Positions 45,184 to 53,115 of a stretch of DNA of 64,000 bases are shown here, one piece after another (positions within the stretch are counted from its first letter, which is position 1; each line of letters opens with the position of its first letter). Location of the stretch: positions 30,499 through 94,498 of the forward strand of contig JAJEBV010000019.1 of assembly GCA_022822365.1 (NCBI GenBank), written 5' to 3'. A model generated the notes under the pieces. That model ran no database searches and was not told the DNA's origin. It worked only from the letters and a program-made list of their open reading frames with translations. The translations under genes were made by a program, and so were the position numbers. Source of the stretch: Thermoanaerobaculia bacterium (GTDB lineage: Bacteria > Acidobacteriota > Thermoanaerobaculia > Multivoradales > Multivoraceae).

Positions 45184-45982
45184 TACTGCGGCCCACACGT
45201 TGCCAGCGACGGGACCGAATTCGCAAAGCCGATTCCCTCATACCAGGTCTACAAGGGCACGGTCTTCGAACTGGTCGACCAGGCGGTCGACTTCGTCCTG
45301 AGCAAGATCGCTCTCTCGGTCGGCACGAGAGCCGAGAGCGTTCAGGCGCCCGTGACGTACGAGATACCGAAGGAAGTCGTCACGGAAGCCATCGTCAACG
45401 CCGTTGCCCACAGGGACTACACGGACAACAGCAGCGTTCAGGTCATGCTCTTCGCGGATCGACTGGAGGTGATGAACTCGGGCCGGCTGCCGCCTGCGCT
45501 CACGGTCGAGAGGCTGCGCGTGGCGCACCAGTCGTTGCCCGGGAACCCGCTTTCTCGCCGAGGCGATGTACCTGCTCCGCTACATCGAGAAGATGGGAAC
45601 CGGCATCGGCGACATGATCCGGCGATGCGCCGAAGCGGGCCTGCCTGAGCCCGAGTTCGACGTTGGCTCGGGCTTCACAGTGAGGATCTGGCGACAGGGG
45701 ACGACTACCCAGAAGACGAGGCCGACTACCCAAACGACTACCCAGAAAACCGCCCCGACTACCCAAAAAGCTACCCAGAAAACCGTCCCGACCGCCCAAA
45801 AGGCGGTTCCCGACCAGATCATGGACCACTTGCGGGTCGAGCCCGAGCTCACCCGGAAGGCGCTAGCCGAGCGAGTCGGCCTGACGCCAGACGGCGTGAA
45901 GTACCACCTGGCGGCCCTGAAGGCAGCCGGTGCCCTCCGCCGGGTCGGTTCAGCGCGAGCGGGGCGATGGGAGGTACTCTGA
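45181..45982 (+). pseudogene. Truncated, frameshifted RecG-like/AlbA-type ATP-binding protein
   Basis: The remnant begins in the conserved middle of the RecG-like (AlbA_2/HATPase_c) family: PSYQVYKGTVFELVDQ, then EVVTEAIVNAVAHRDYTD and FADRLEVMNSGRLPP. The N-terminal AlbA domain is missing; the toxin-antitoxin promoter abuts the first recognisable residue. Near 45551 the frame shifts: NPL is followed out of frame by FLAEAMYLLRYIEKMGTG, as if two bases were lost from a CTCT run. A Thr/Gln-rich repeat and a winged-helix end (RKALAERVGLTPDGVKYHLA) complete it. The gene is a relic, though the second half keeps its own ATG at 45566. Confidence 0.8.
45701..45803 (+). repeat. Degenerate tandem repeat encoding TTQK-type units
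   Basis: About eight imperfect copies of a unit near ACTACCCAGAAAAC encode Thr-Thr-Gln-Lys-rich sequence (TTQKTRPTTQTTTQKTAPTT). Such TTQ-rich linkers are characteristic of RecG-like/AlbA proteins, joining the ATP-binding core to the winged-helix end. The repeat lies wholly inside the pseudogene. Confidence 0.7.
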
Positions 45983-46009
45983 AGGTCGTCCCGCCAGGAG
46001 TCGCGAACC

Positions 46010-46216
46010 ATGAGCACAACACGCGTCAGGATTGATCCGGCCGACCCGGCGACCCTTCCCGCTGGGAGGATCGACGGTGCCAAGGTGGACCGCACCACCG
46101 AGGTGGAGATCGCCTTGCAGCAGCGCGAGGATGACGCCGAGGAGATGCAGGACGCGGCGCGGTACGCGCGCCGGGTTCGCAGGCGGCTGAGCGCCGCAAC
46201 GCGACCTGCCGGTTAG
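46010..46216 (+). CDS. Small protein, possibly a truncated HTH antitoxin-type regulator
   Basis: A 68-residue ORF with an AGGAG site 9 nt before the ATG. The start (MSTTRVRIDPADPATLPAGR) and the QDAARYARRVRRRL segment recall the N-terminal part of XRE-type antitoxin regulators that continue with LSQxxFA. Here the sequence stops right after RRRLS, before any helix-turn-helix. It may be a truncated gene or an unrelated small protein. It sits in the same decayed island as the RecG-like remnant. Confidence 0.45.
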   Translation: MSTTRVRIDPADPATLPAGRIDGAKVDRTTEVEIALQQREDDAEEMQDAARYARRVRRRLSAATRPAG

Positions 46217-46230
46217 CAGGTGGAAGACCC

Positions 46231-46449
46231 ATGACGACTCAGCGAAGAGAGACGGGCCGTCAGGGCGAAGCCGCCCTTGGAGAAGTGCTCGCCCATGTGC
46301 GCGCCGAAACGCGACTGCCTTGCCGAATCGTGGACGATCCGGCTGCGGAGCGCATCATTGCCCGGAATCGGCGGCGGGACTGCGGCGAGGATCGCTACCG
46401 GCTGCGCGGCATGATCGCCGGGCGCCGGTACCGGGACCCGCGCCGCTAG
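46231..46449 (+). CDS. Hypothetical small protein
   Basis: A 72-residue, Arg-rich ORF starting 14 bp after the previous small ORF, with a weak GGTGGAAG upstream. No family is recognised. Its TAG stop shares four bases (CTAG, 46446-46449) with the stop of the convergent DUF2335 gene, an arrangement also seen at two well-supported gene pairs in this window. That modestly supports it being real. Function unknown. Confidence 0.4.
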   Translation: MTTQRRETGRQGEAALGEVLAHVRAETRLPCRIVDDPAAERIIARNRRRDCGEDRYRLRGMIAGRRYRDPRR

Positions 46450-46811
46450 CGGAGCAGGTCCTTGAACGCCACCGCGACCACCGCGACGCCCACAACAGGT
46501 AGACCCGCCGCCAAGTCTTCGCCTCGGTAGAGCAGGATTCCACCGACGGCGACCCCGGCCACAGCCGCCACCGCAACCGCCACCGTCAGAATCATCTTCC
46601 GGAGGCGGCGTTGCCTGCCCTCCTCCTCCGCCATTCCCATGATCCGATCTGCCGAACCGGGGAGCACCTGCTCATAGCCACCGTAGAGTTCCGGATGCGG
46701 GAGAGGCCCGGCCGTGAACTCGCTGACTTCAACCTGCTGAGACGTGACGGCTACGCCATTCTCACGCTGAACTCGCCGCCTCTGCAGCGACCCCTGTTTC
46801 TTCCTGGGCAT
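46446..46811 (-). CDS. DUF2335 membrane protein
   Basis: A 121-residue protein with the DUF2335 signature GPLPHPELYGGYEQVLPGSA followed by DRIMGMAEEE, and two C-terminal hydrophobic segments (MILTVAVAVAAVAGVAVGGI and GLPVVGVAVVAVAF). The family is small, often in accessory regions, and has no known function. The ATG at 46811 makes the gene overlap the upstream ORF by 50 bp; no alternative start is available. It is probably inserted in the inner membrane by the C-terminal hairpin. Confidence 0.75.
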   Translation of the reverse strand: MPRKKQGSLQRRRVQRENGVAVTSQQVEVSEFTAGPLPHPELYGGYEQVLPGSADRIMGMAEEEGRQRRLRKMILTVAVAVAAVAGVAVGGILLYRGEDLAAGLPVVGVAVVAVAFKDLLR

Positions 46812-46986
46812 CCTTCTCCTCCGCGAAGCGTTCCAACGACTTGCGGATGTCCCGTCCGACTACCACCCAGTCACCGCGAAGCGCACGTCCGTCCTGCCGC
46901 CACCAATCGTCCGGCTGAACCGGTCGCGACGGTCTCCGTTTCTCCAGACTGCCTGACGCTACACGCCGCTTCGACGGTTTGCTCAT
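46762..46986 (-). CDS. Hypothetical small basic protein upstream of DUF2335
   Basis: A 74-residue ORF starting at ATG 46986 (a GAGG lies about 9 nt upstream); a longer frame exists but its first part is not protein-like. It is basic at the N-terminus (MSKPSKRRVASGSLEKRRPS) and contains DDWWRQDGRALRGDWVVVGR. No family recognised. It overlaps the DUF2335 gene by 50 bp, so the two may be a translationally linked pair. Moderate support only. Confidence 0.45.
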   Translation of the reverse strand: MSKPSKRRVASGSLEKRRPSRPVQPDDWWRQDGRALRGDWVVVGRDIRKSLERFAEEKDAQEETGVAAEAASSA

Positions 46987-47099
46987 GTCGGTATGCCTCT
47001 GGGATGGAAGTTGCTGGATCGTTGCGGCTCGCCAGTGGACGCATGGCGAATCCTCGACTCTACCGGACCAACTGCCGCCTACAGCGGACTCGGCGCTCG

Positions 47100-47111
47100 G
47101 AACACATGTTC
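47100..47111. promoter_or_regulatory. LexA-box-like palindrome
   Basis: GAACACATGTTC matches the GAAC-N4-GTTC core of Gram-positive-type LexA boxes. It lies about 114 bp upstream of the small gene/DUF2335 pair transcribed on the minus strand. It may place that pair under SOS control. A 12-bp palindrome can also arise by chance. Confidence 0.35.
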
Positions 47112-47253
47112 GTGAGAACAAGCCCGTACAAGCCCGTGCCCCGTTCTCCTATAGGCGACGTACACCTTGTCGGCGATCATAGCCGCAGAGCGCCGGATCG
47201 CAGCGAGGTTGACGCCAGCACCAGCAAATCTAGCGAGACAGCCGGCCCGGAGC

Positions 47254-47299
47254 CCGGCGCTTCGCGCCGGATGCCGGCGGGGGTGCCGGCGCACCCAGT
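47254..47299 (-). repeat. Dispersed palindromic repeat, copy 1
   Basis: The minus strand reads ACTGGGTGCGCCGGC... and ends CCGGCGCGAAGCGCCGG, a 46-bp unit that differs from the copy at 62300-62345 at only two positions. It contains the strong hairpin CCGGCGC-TTC-GCGCCGG. It lies 16 bp beyond the stop of the MFS gene at 47316, a REP-like position that could also help terminate transcription. Confidence 0.8.
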
Positions 47300-47315
47300 C
47301 TCTGCCCTGCTCCCC

Positions 47316-48689
47316 TCAATCCACCTCCCACTTCCCTGCCTCCTCCATCGCCTTCCGGTACGCCGACAGGCAGTACCAGAACAGCAACGCCCCCGCCGGC
47401 TTGAAGATCGCCTGCATCGTGGCGAGCGAGTAGTGGACCTTGCCGTCGTCCTGAAAGAGGAAGTCGGTGAACGCGGCCAGGGTGCTGGTGCCGAAGGCCA
47501 TGCCGATGAAGCTGGTCAGGAAGATGTAGAAGGCCGTGGCCTGGCCTCGCATCTGGTTGGGGGTGATCGGCTGGAAGGCCGCCGCCATGACGCCGAGGTA
47601 GGCGCCCGAGAAGATCATCGCGGGCACGAGCAGCAGGAGGGTCATCGTCGCGCTGCCGACGAGCGGCGCCGCAATCGAAGGCAACGTGGCGATCAGGGTC
47701 GTGGCCAGCAGGGTGCGCACGTAGGCGTCCCTGTAGCCGCGCGCAGCGAGGCGGTTGGCGATCCAGGGCGCGACCATGATGCCGACGACCCCGGTGATGA
47801 TCGAGATCGTGCCGTAGCTCGTCCCGGCTTCCCCGCGGGTCAGGCCGTAGTTGCGGACGAGGAACTCCGGATACCACGCGGAGGAGCCGTAGCCGGCCAT
47901 CGCCAGCATCGACGAGCCGATGAACAGCGGCAGATAGCAGCGCTTGCGCTGCCAGATGAACCTGACGAACTCGCGGACCGGCAGGCGCTCCCGGCCGCTC
48001 CGCGAGACCGCCAGCTCCTTGCGCCGCGGCTCGACCATCGTCAGCAGCAGGAGCGCCAGCAGCACGCCCGGCAGGCCGACCGTAACCAGCGTCGCCTGCC
48101 AGGGCTGGAGCGTGCCGATGAGCGGGACCTCGAGCGGACCGATACGGGTGTAGTAGTCGATGAGCAGACCGCCGATGACCAGGGCGAAACCGCCGCCGAC
48201 CCGCACGCCTGTCTTGTAGAAGGACATCGCGTAGCCGAAGTGGGCGGGCCGGTAGCTGTCGGTGATGATCGAGTACGCGGGCGGGGCCAGCCCGGCCTCG
48301 CCGGCGCCGACCGCCATCCGCGAAACGAAGAGTTGGGTCACGCTGTTCGCCAGGCCGCCAGCCGCCGTCGCCAGGCTCCAGAAGGCGACGCTGGCGGCGA
48401 CGATCAGCCTGCGCGAGTAGTGGTCCGCGAGCCGGCCCAGGGGGAAGCTGGCGAAGCTGTAGACGAGCGCGAAGGCCGCCCCGGCCAGCAGGCTGTACTG
48501 GAAGTCGGTGATCCCGAACTGCTCGCGGATCGGACCGACGAGCAGCGAGAGGATGTTGCGGTCGAGAAACGACAGCACGTAGGCCAGGAACAGGAGGACG
48601 ACGCCGTAGTTGGCGGCGCCGAGGGACGGGTAGCCGGCAGACTGTTCCGCCGTGCCGACATCGCCGGGGGCCCTGGTCTCGACTGTCAC
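47316..48689 (-). CDS. MFS transporter
   Basis: A 457-residue carrier with 12 predicted helices and a GTG start. The opening membrane region LAYVLSFLDRNILSLLVGPI and the loop motif GRLADHYSRR place it in the anion/organic-acid-like MFS group (spinster/ACS type), distinct from the GPH carriers elsewhere. It begins 29 bp after the stop of the D-aminoacylase gene in the same direction, so it probably imports or exports the substrate or product of that enzyme. Confidence 0.9.
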   Translation of the reverse strand: MTVETRAPGDVGTAEQSAGYPSLGAANYGVVLLFLAYVLSFLDRNILSLLVGPIREQFGITDFQYSLLAGAAFALVYSFASFPLGRLADHYSRRLIVAASVAFWSLATAAGGLANSVTQLFVSRMAVGAGEAGLAPPAYSIITDSYRPAHFGYAMSFYKTGVRVGGGFALVIGGLLIDYYTRIGPLEVPLIGTLQPWQATLVTVGLPGVLLALLLLTMVEPRRKELAVSRSGRERLPVREFVRFIWQRKRCYLPLFIGSSMLAMAGYGSSAWYPEFLVRNYGLTRGEAGTSYGTISIITGVVGIMVAPWIANRLAARGYRDAYVRTLLATTLIATLPSIAAPLVGSATMTLLLLVPAMIFSGAYLGVMAAAFQPITPNQMRGQATAFYIFLTSFIGMAFGTSTLAAFTDFLFQDDGKVHYSLATMQAIFKPAGALLFWYCLSAYRKAMEEAGKWEVD

Positions 48690-48718
48690 GCCGGCAACTG
48701 GCTACGGCCGACCGTTCT

Positions 48719-50263
48719 TCAGGGCTGCGCGGCGTAGCGGCCGACGATCGGGCGGCCGGGGCTCACTCCCTGTACCGTCTCGCCGTCGCGCACGACGAAC
48801 ACGCCGTTCACCATCGTGTGGACGATTCCCTCCGAGAACGAGAGTCCGCCTTCGAAGGTCGCGGTGTCGATCACCGTGTCCGGATCGAAGACCACGATGT
48901 CCGCGTCGGCGCCGACCTGGATCTTCCCCTTGTTCCTCATCTGGTCGGAAATCGACGCCACCCGGTCCGCCGGCAGCAGGCTCATCTTCCGGATGGCCGT
49001 CATCAGGTCGAGCGTGCCCCGTTCACGCACGTAGCGCCCCAGGATCCGCGAGTAGGTGCCGGCCGTCCGCGGGTGCGCTCCGGGCGCATAGGGCATGCCG
49101 TCGGACGCGACGATCACCCAGTCGTTGGCGAGAGCCGTCTCGATCCACTCCTCCTTCATGAAGTGGAGGATCACCGTGCCGCCCTCGCGGCGATACCGGT
49201 CGAAGGTCTCTTTCGTCAGCCTCTCCCCCGTCTCCTCCCACTGGAGGTCGCCGTAGTCGATCGCCAGGCGGTCCTGCCAGCCCTCGTCGAAGATCGACGA
49301 CTCGAGGCTGGTCGAACCGGCCGTGTAGGGGTAGGCCTCGGTCGACACGTCGAGGCCCGCCTTCCTCGCGCCGTCGATCAGGCCGAGCACCGTGTCGATC
49401 TCGCCGAGCGCCATGCTGTTGACGTGGACGATGTGCAGCGGCGCCCCGGTGCCGACCGCGTTGGCCAGGACTTCCTGCATCGCGTCGATCGACATGGAGC
49501 GGACGTGAGTGTGGATGGTGGCCCGCTTCTCGCCGGCGAAGCGGAACACCTCGAAGATCTCCCGGCGGGTGGCCCCGGGGTAGTACTGGGTGGCGAGCCC
49601 GATGCCCAGCGCGCCCTCCTCGAGCCCGCGTTGCAGATGCTCCAGCATGGCCGGGAAGCTCTCGGGCGGCAGCTCGGAGTAGTACGTCCTTGCCCCGGCG
49701 TCGCGCATGGAGTCGAGCGGTTCGTCCTCGGCGCTCGCCGCCGCGAAGGCCGCCGCGAGATCCGCCCGCTCTTCCTCCGGGACGATCTCCAGGCCCCTCA
49801 GGGCGCCGTGGTTGACGGTGGCGCCGTAGTTCACGAGCGACCTTCCCCGCCTGGAGTCCAGGAACGACCTGACGTCGGGTACGCCCCACTCGAGCTCGAA
49901 CGCCGTGGTCACGCCGTCCCTGGCCTGGTACTCGTGCGCCTTCGGGCCCTGGCCGTGGGCGTGGAGGTCGACGAAGCCCGGCGCCAGCACGAGTCCGGCG
50001 GCGTCGATCAGGACGCCTCCGTCGGCGAGCGCGTCGGCCAGGGGTTCCTCCGTCAGGGCGGCGATCACGTCGCCGCGGATGCCGACGTTCCTGACCTCGT
50101 CGAGCCGTCGCTCGGGGTCGATGACGCGGGCGCCCTGAAAGACGACGTCGAACTCCCGAGGGTCGGCGTCGGCGCCGCCGTCGGTGGCGGGATCGCAACC
50201 CAGGAAGAGAAGCGCCGCGAGGAACGAGGCGGCTCCGGCTGCCGATGAGTGGGTCAGAATCAT
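48719..50263 (-). CDS. N-acyl-D-amino-acid deacylase-like amidohydrolase, lipoprotein
   Basis: The start at 50263 follows AAAGGAG and gives a lipoprotein signal with lipobox LFLGC; the protein is 514 residues. Amidohydrolase features include DLHAHGQG (HxH) after GLVLAPGFV, His in TIHTHVRSM and IVHVNS, and Asp in VASDGMPYAP. The overall layout is that of D-aminoacylases, which release D-amino acids from N-acyl forms. Export to the periplasm is unusual for the family. It is divergent from an M19-like gene and co-directional with an MFS carrier. Confidence 0.88.
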   Translation of the reverse strand: MILTHSSAAGAASFLAALLFLGCDPATDGGADADPREFDVVFQGARVIDPERRLDEVRNVGIRGDVIAALTEEPLADALADGGVLIDAAGLVLAPGFVDLHAHGQGPKAHEYQARDGVTTAFELEWGVPDVRSFLDSRRGRSLVNYGATVNHGALRGLEIVPEEERADLAAAFAAASAEDEPLDSMRDAGARTYYSELPPESFPAMLEHLQRGLEEGALGIGLATQYYPGATRREIFEVFRFAGEKRATIHTHVRSMSIDAMQEVLANAVGTGAPLHIVHVNSMALGEIDTVLGLIDGARKAGLDVSTEAYPYTAGSTSLESSIFDEGWQDRLAIDYGDLQWEETGERLTKETFDRYRREGGTVILHFMKEEWIETALANDWVIVASDGMPYAPGAHPRTAGTYSRILGRYVRERGTLDLMTAIRKMSLLPADRVASISDQMRNKGKIQVGADADIVVFDPDTVIDTATFEGGLSFSEGIVHTMVNGVFVVRDGETVQGVSPGRPIVGRYAAQP

Positions 50264-50359
50264 GGAGCGTCTCCTTTGGACCGCGAGTCTGGCCGATGGT
50301 ATACACCCTTCTGCGTTACTCCCTCCACACACGGACGACCTCGACCAAGGAGCCCACCC

Positions 50360-51553
50360 ATGCCAAAGGCGACTCCCGGTGACACTCGCCTGTCACGCCG
50401 AACGCTGCTCGGACACGGCGCCAGGGCGAGCGCCCTCCTAGCCGCCTCGACGGTCGGCGCGCCGTACCTCGGCTTCGGCCGGCACCGGCTGTTCGCCCAG
50501 AGCGAGGAGCGCTACTCGACGCGGGCGGTCGACCTGGTCGGCGACTCGCTGGTCATCGACATGCTGAGTCCGCTGACGCTGGCGTCGTCGACCATGCGGG
50601 CCTGGTACGGCAATCCCGAGAACATTCCCGAGTCCTTCTGGGACGATCTCGATCTCTCCGGTATCGACGCCGTTCTCGACGCGGTGGGAACCGGCCCCTT
50701 CGGGGCGCGGGAATCGGTCCTCGAGCGGGTGGCGGGAGTCAACGGCATCGTCGCGCACAACGGACACCGGATGCTCCGCGTCGCCCGAGCCGCGGACCTC
50801 GACGAGGCGGCGCGAAGCGGCCGCGCCGGCATGATCTTCGGCGTGCAGAACGCCGATCACTTCCACTCGCTGGACGACGTGGACTACTTCTACGGGCTCG
50901 GCCAGCGCGTGTCGCAGTTGACCTATAACGCCCGCAACCTGATCGGCACCGGCTCGACCGACCGGATCGACGGCGGCCTGTCGGACTGGGGGGTCGCGAT
51001 CATCGAGCGGATGAACGATGTCGGGATGGCGGTGGACGTGTCCCACTGCGGCGACCGCACGTCGCTCGACGCCTTCGAAGCCTCGAAGAAGCCCGTCCTG
51101 GTCACCCACTCGAACGTCCGCGCCCTCGCGGACGGCCACGTCCGCTGCAAGCCGGACGAGGTGATCGACGCGGTCGGGAGGGACGGCAGCGTCTTCGGCG
51201 TCACCGGCGTGCGGATGTTCGTCAAGGCCGACGAGCCGACTACCGTCGAGCACTACCTCGACCACTTCGACTACCTGACGAAGCGGATCGGCGCGGAGCA
51301 CGTCGGCATCGGCAGCGACATCGACCTCTACGGTTACGACGACATGCCCGAGGCCGACATGACGCGGCTCAGGGCGGCCTACACCAAGGGCAAGTACCAC
51401 TTCCGGGACCAGATCGACATCCCGGAAGTCGCCCACCCGCAACGGGTCTTCGACCTCACCGAGGGCCTGATCCGGCGGGGCTACACCGACCCCGACATTC
51501 GGGGCATCCTCGGCGGCAACTTCCGCCGGGTTCTGGAGGAGATCTGGGGATGA
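50360..51553 (+). CDS. M19 dipeptidase-like protein with degenerate metal site, Tat signal
   Basis: The start at 50360 follows AAGGAG; the protein is 397 residues with a Tat signal (LSRRTLLGHGARASALLAAS). It follows the M19 fold to its end (ILGGNFRRVLEEIWG), with His ligands in DVSHCGDR and LVTHSN and Asp in GIGSDIDLYG. However, the N-terminal DGHxD reads DMLSP (residues 67-71), and the bridging Glu region reads FGVQNADHF. Two or three zinc ligands are therefore missing. It may bind one metal or none. Its stop overlaps the next serine hydrolase start (ATGA, 51550). Confidence 0.85.
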   Translation: MPKATPGDTRLSRRTLLGHGARASALLAASTVGAPYLGFGRHRLFAQSEERYSTRAVDLVGDSLVIDMLSPLTLASSTMRAWYGNPENIPESFWDDLDLSGIDAVLDAVGTGPFGARESVLERVAGVNGIVAHNGHRMLRVARAADLDEAARSGRAGMIFGVQNADHFHSLDDVDYFYGLGQRVSQLTYNARNLIGTGSTDRIDGGLSDWGVAIIERMNDVGMAVDVSHCGDRTSLDAFEASKKPVLVTHSNVRALADGHVRCKPDEVIDAVGRDGSVFGVTGVRMFVKADEPTTVEHYLDHFDYLTKRIGAEHVGIGSDIDLYGYDDMPEADMTRLRAAYTKGKYHFRDQIDIPEVAHPQRVFDLTEGLIRRGYTDPDIRGILGGNFRRVLEEIWG

Positions 51554-53097
51554 GACTTCCGCGCTACACACTGCTGGCTCTTGCGCTGGCCCTCGCCGTC
51601 GTCGCCGGCCCTCTCTCGGCCGCGACCGTCGACGAACGCCTCCAGGGATTCGACGAATGGGTCGAATCGATCATGAAGGAGTCGAAGGTGCCGGGCCTCG
51701 GCGTGGCGATCGTCGAGGACGGCAAGACCGTCTTCGCCAGGGGCTACGGCTGGCGCAACGTCGAGGAGGAGCTGCCGGTGACTCCGGACACGCTCTTCGC
51801 GATCGGCTCGAACACGAAGTCCTTCACGGCGACGCTCCTGGCCATGCAGGTGGACGACGGCGCCCTGACGTGGACCGACCCGGTCCGCAACGTGGTGCCC
51901 GAGTTCCGGCTCCACGATCCGGCGGCGACGAAGGAGATGACCGCCGCCGACCTGCTGACGCACCGCTCGGGCCTGCCCAGGCACGACTCGTACTGGTACG
52001 CGGCGGGCAAGAGCCGCGCCGATCTGCTGGCCGGTCTCCACCACCTGGAGCCGTCCGCCTCCTTCAGGGGCAGGTACCAGTACCAGAACCTGATGTTCAT
52101 GACCGCCGGCATCGTCTCCGAGCGGATCGGCGGCAAGTCCTGGGAAGAGCTCGTCCGGGAGCGCATCCTCACGCCGCTCGGCATCGAACGGGCGACCTTC
52201 TCGGTGATCCGGATGCAGGAGGACGAGGACTTCTCTTACGGCTACACCGCGGACGAGGAGATCGAACGCCTGCCCTTCCGCAACATCGACGCGATCGGTC
52301 CGGCCGGTTCGATCAACATGTCGGCCCGGGACCTCGCCACCTACGTGCAGTTCCACATCGCCTACGGCAAGGTCGGCGACAAGCAGCTCCTGAAGGAGGC
52401 GTCGGCCAGGTACATGCAGCTGCCGCAGATGGTGATGACCGGTCCGCTCCAGGCGCGCCTCCAGAACGGTCCGGAGATCGGTGACCCCAGCTACGGTCTC
52501 GGCCTCATGGTGAGCAGCTACCGGGGGCGCAAGCACGTCAGCCACGGCGGCGGCATCGACGGCTTCATCTCGGCGATGGAGTGGCTGCCCGACGAGAAGA
52601 TCGGCGTCGTCGCGCTGTCCAACACCACCTACTCCGGAACGGTGCCCTCGCTCGTCGTGCGTAATGCGTTCGACCGCATGCTCGGCCTCGAGCCGATCGA
52701 CTGGGCGGAGAGGACGCGCAAGCAGATCGCGGAAGCGGAAGAGAAAGCCGAGGAAGCGAAGAAGAAGGACCTCGCGGCCGCCGTGCCGGACACCGAGCCT
52801 TCCCACCCGCTCGCCGACCACGCCGGCGAGTACGAGCATCCCGGCTACGGCAAGTCGACCGTGCGGCTGAAGGACGACGGCCTGGTCGTCGAGGTCACGG
52901 GCGTCGAGTTCCCCCTCCAGCACTACCACTACGACGTGTGGATGGTCCCCTACGACCTTCCGGGCGGCTCGCCGGGCGCGGACCGCGGCGGCGCCAAGGT
53001 CCGCTTCGACTACGGCAACGACGGGAAGATCAACGTCGTCTACCTGCCGCTCGAACCGTCGATCCCGCCGATCCGCTTCGATCGCGCGGCCGACTGA
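51550..53097 (+). CDS. Serine hydrolase, class C beta-lactamase family with C-terminal DUF3471-like domain
   Basis: A 515-residue secreted protein (signal ending VAGPLSAA). SxxK is in IGSNTKSF, the Tyr box reads RYQYQNLMF, and the third box is SHGGGIDGF. A charged helical linker (AEEKAEEAKKKD) leads to a C-terminal beta-rich domain like DUF3471. It is translationally coupled to the M19-like gene, suggesting the pair act together on periplasmic D-peptides or esters. Confidence 0.9.
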   Translation: MRLPRYTLLALALALAVVAGPLSAATVDERLQGFDEWVESIMKESKVPGLGVAIVEDGKTVFARGYGWRNVEEELPVTPDTLFAIGSNTKSFTATLLAMQVDDGALTWTDPVRNVVPEFRLHDPAATKEMTAADLLTHRSGLPRHDSYWYAAGKSRADLLAGLHHLEPSASFRGRYQYQNLMFMTAGIVSERIGGKSWEELVRERILTPLGIERATFSVIRMQEDEDFSYGYTADEEIERLPFRNIDAIGPAGSINMSARDLATYVQFHIAYGKVGDKQLLKEASARYMQLPQMVMTGPLQARLQNGPEIGDPSYGLGLMVSSYRGRKHVSHGGGIDGFISAMEWLPDEKIGVVALSNTTYSGTVPSLVVRNAFDRMLGLEPIDWAERTRKQIAEAEEKAEEAKKKDLAAAVPDTEPSHPLADHAGEYEHPGYGKSTVRLKDDGLVVEVTGVEFPLQHYHYDVWMVPYDLPGGSPGADRGGAKVRFDYGNDGKINVVYLPLEPSIPPIRFDRAAD

Positions 53098-53115
53098 CGC
53101 CCGCGACCGGCGCAC

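Larger units (their letters stand above)
46987..47315. other. 329 bp gene-free spacer
   Basis: No convincing ORF is seen. The spacer contains a LexA-box-like palindrome (47100-47111), a GAGAAC/GTTCTC inverted repeat (47114-47119 and 47143-47148), a short direct repeat AAGCCCGT(A/G)C, and a 46-bp dispersed repeat (47254-47299) just downstream of the MFS gene stop. Base composition looks more AT-rich than the neighbours up to about 47240. Confidence 0.6.

Noticed and set aside
45540..45570. Programmed ribosomal frameshift in the RecG-like gene
   Set aside because: No slippery heptamer or downstream pseudoknot is evident, and the N-terminal domain is also missing, so decay is simpler.
45701..45803. 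Possible CRISPR-like array
   Set aside because: The units are short, contiguous and encode a TTQK-rich linker; there are no spacers of regular length and no cas genes.
50300..50305. TATACA as a -10 box for the M19-like gene
   Set aside because: No acceptable -35 at 16-18 nt spacing, so it is not listed as a promoter.
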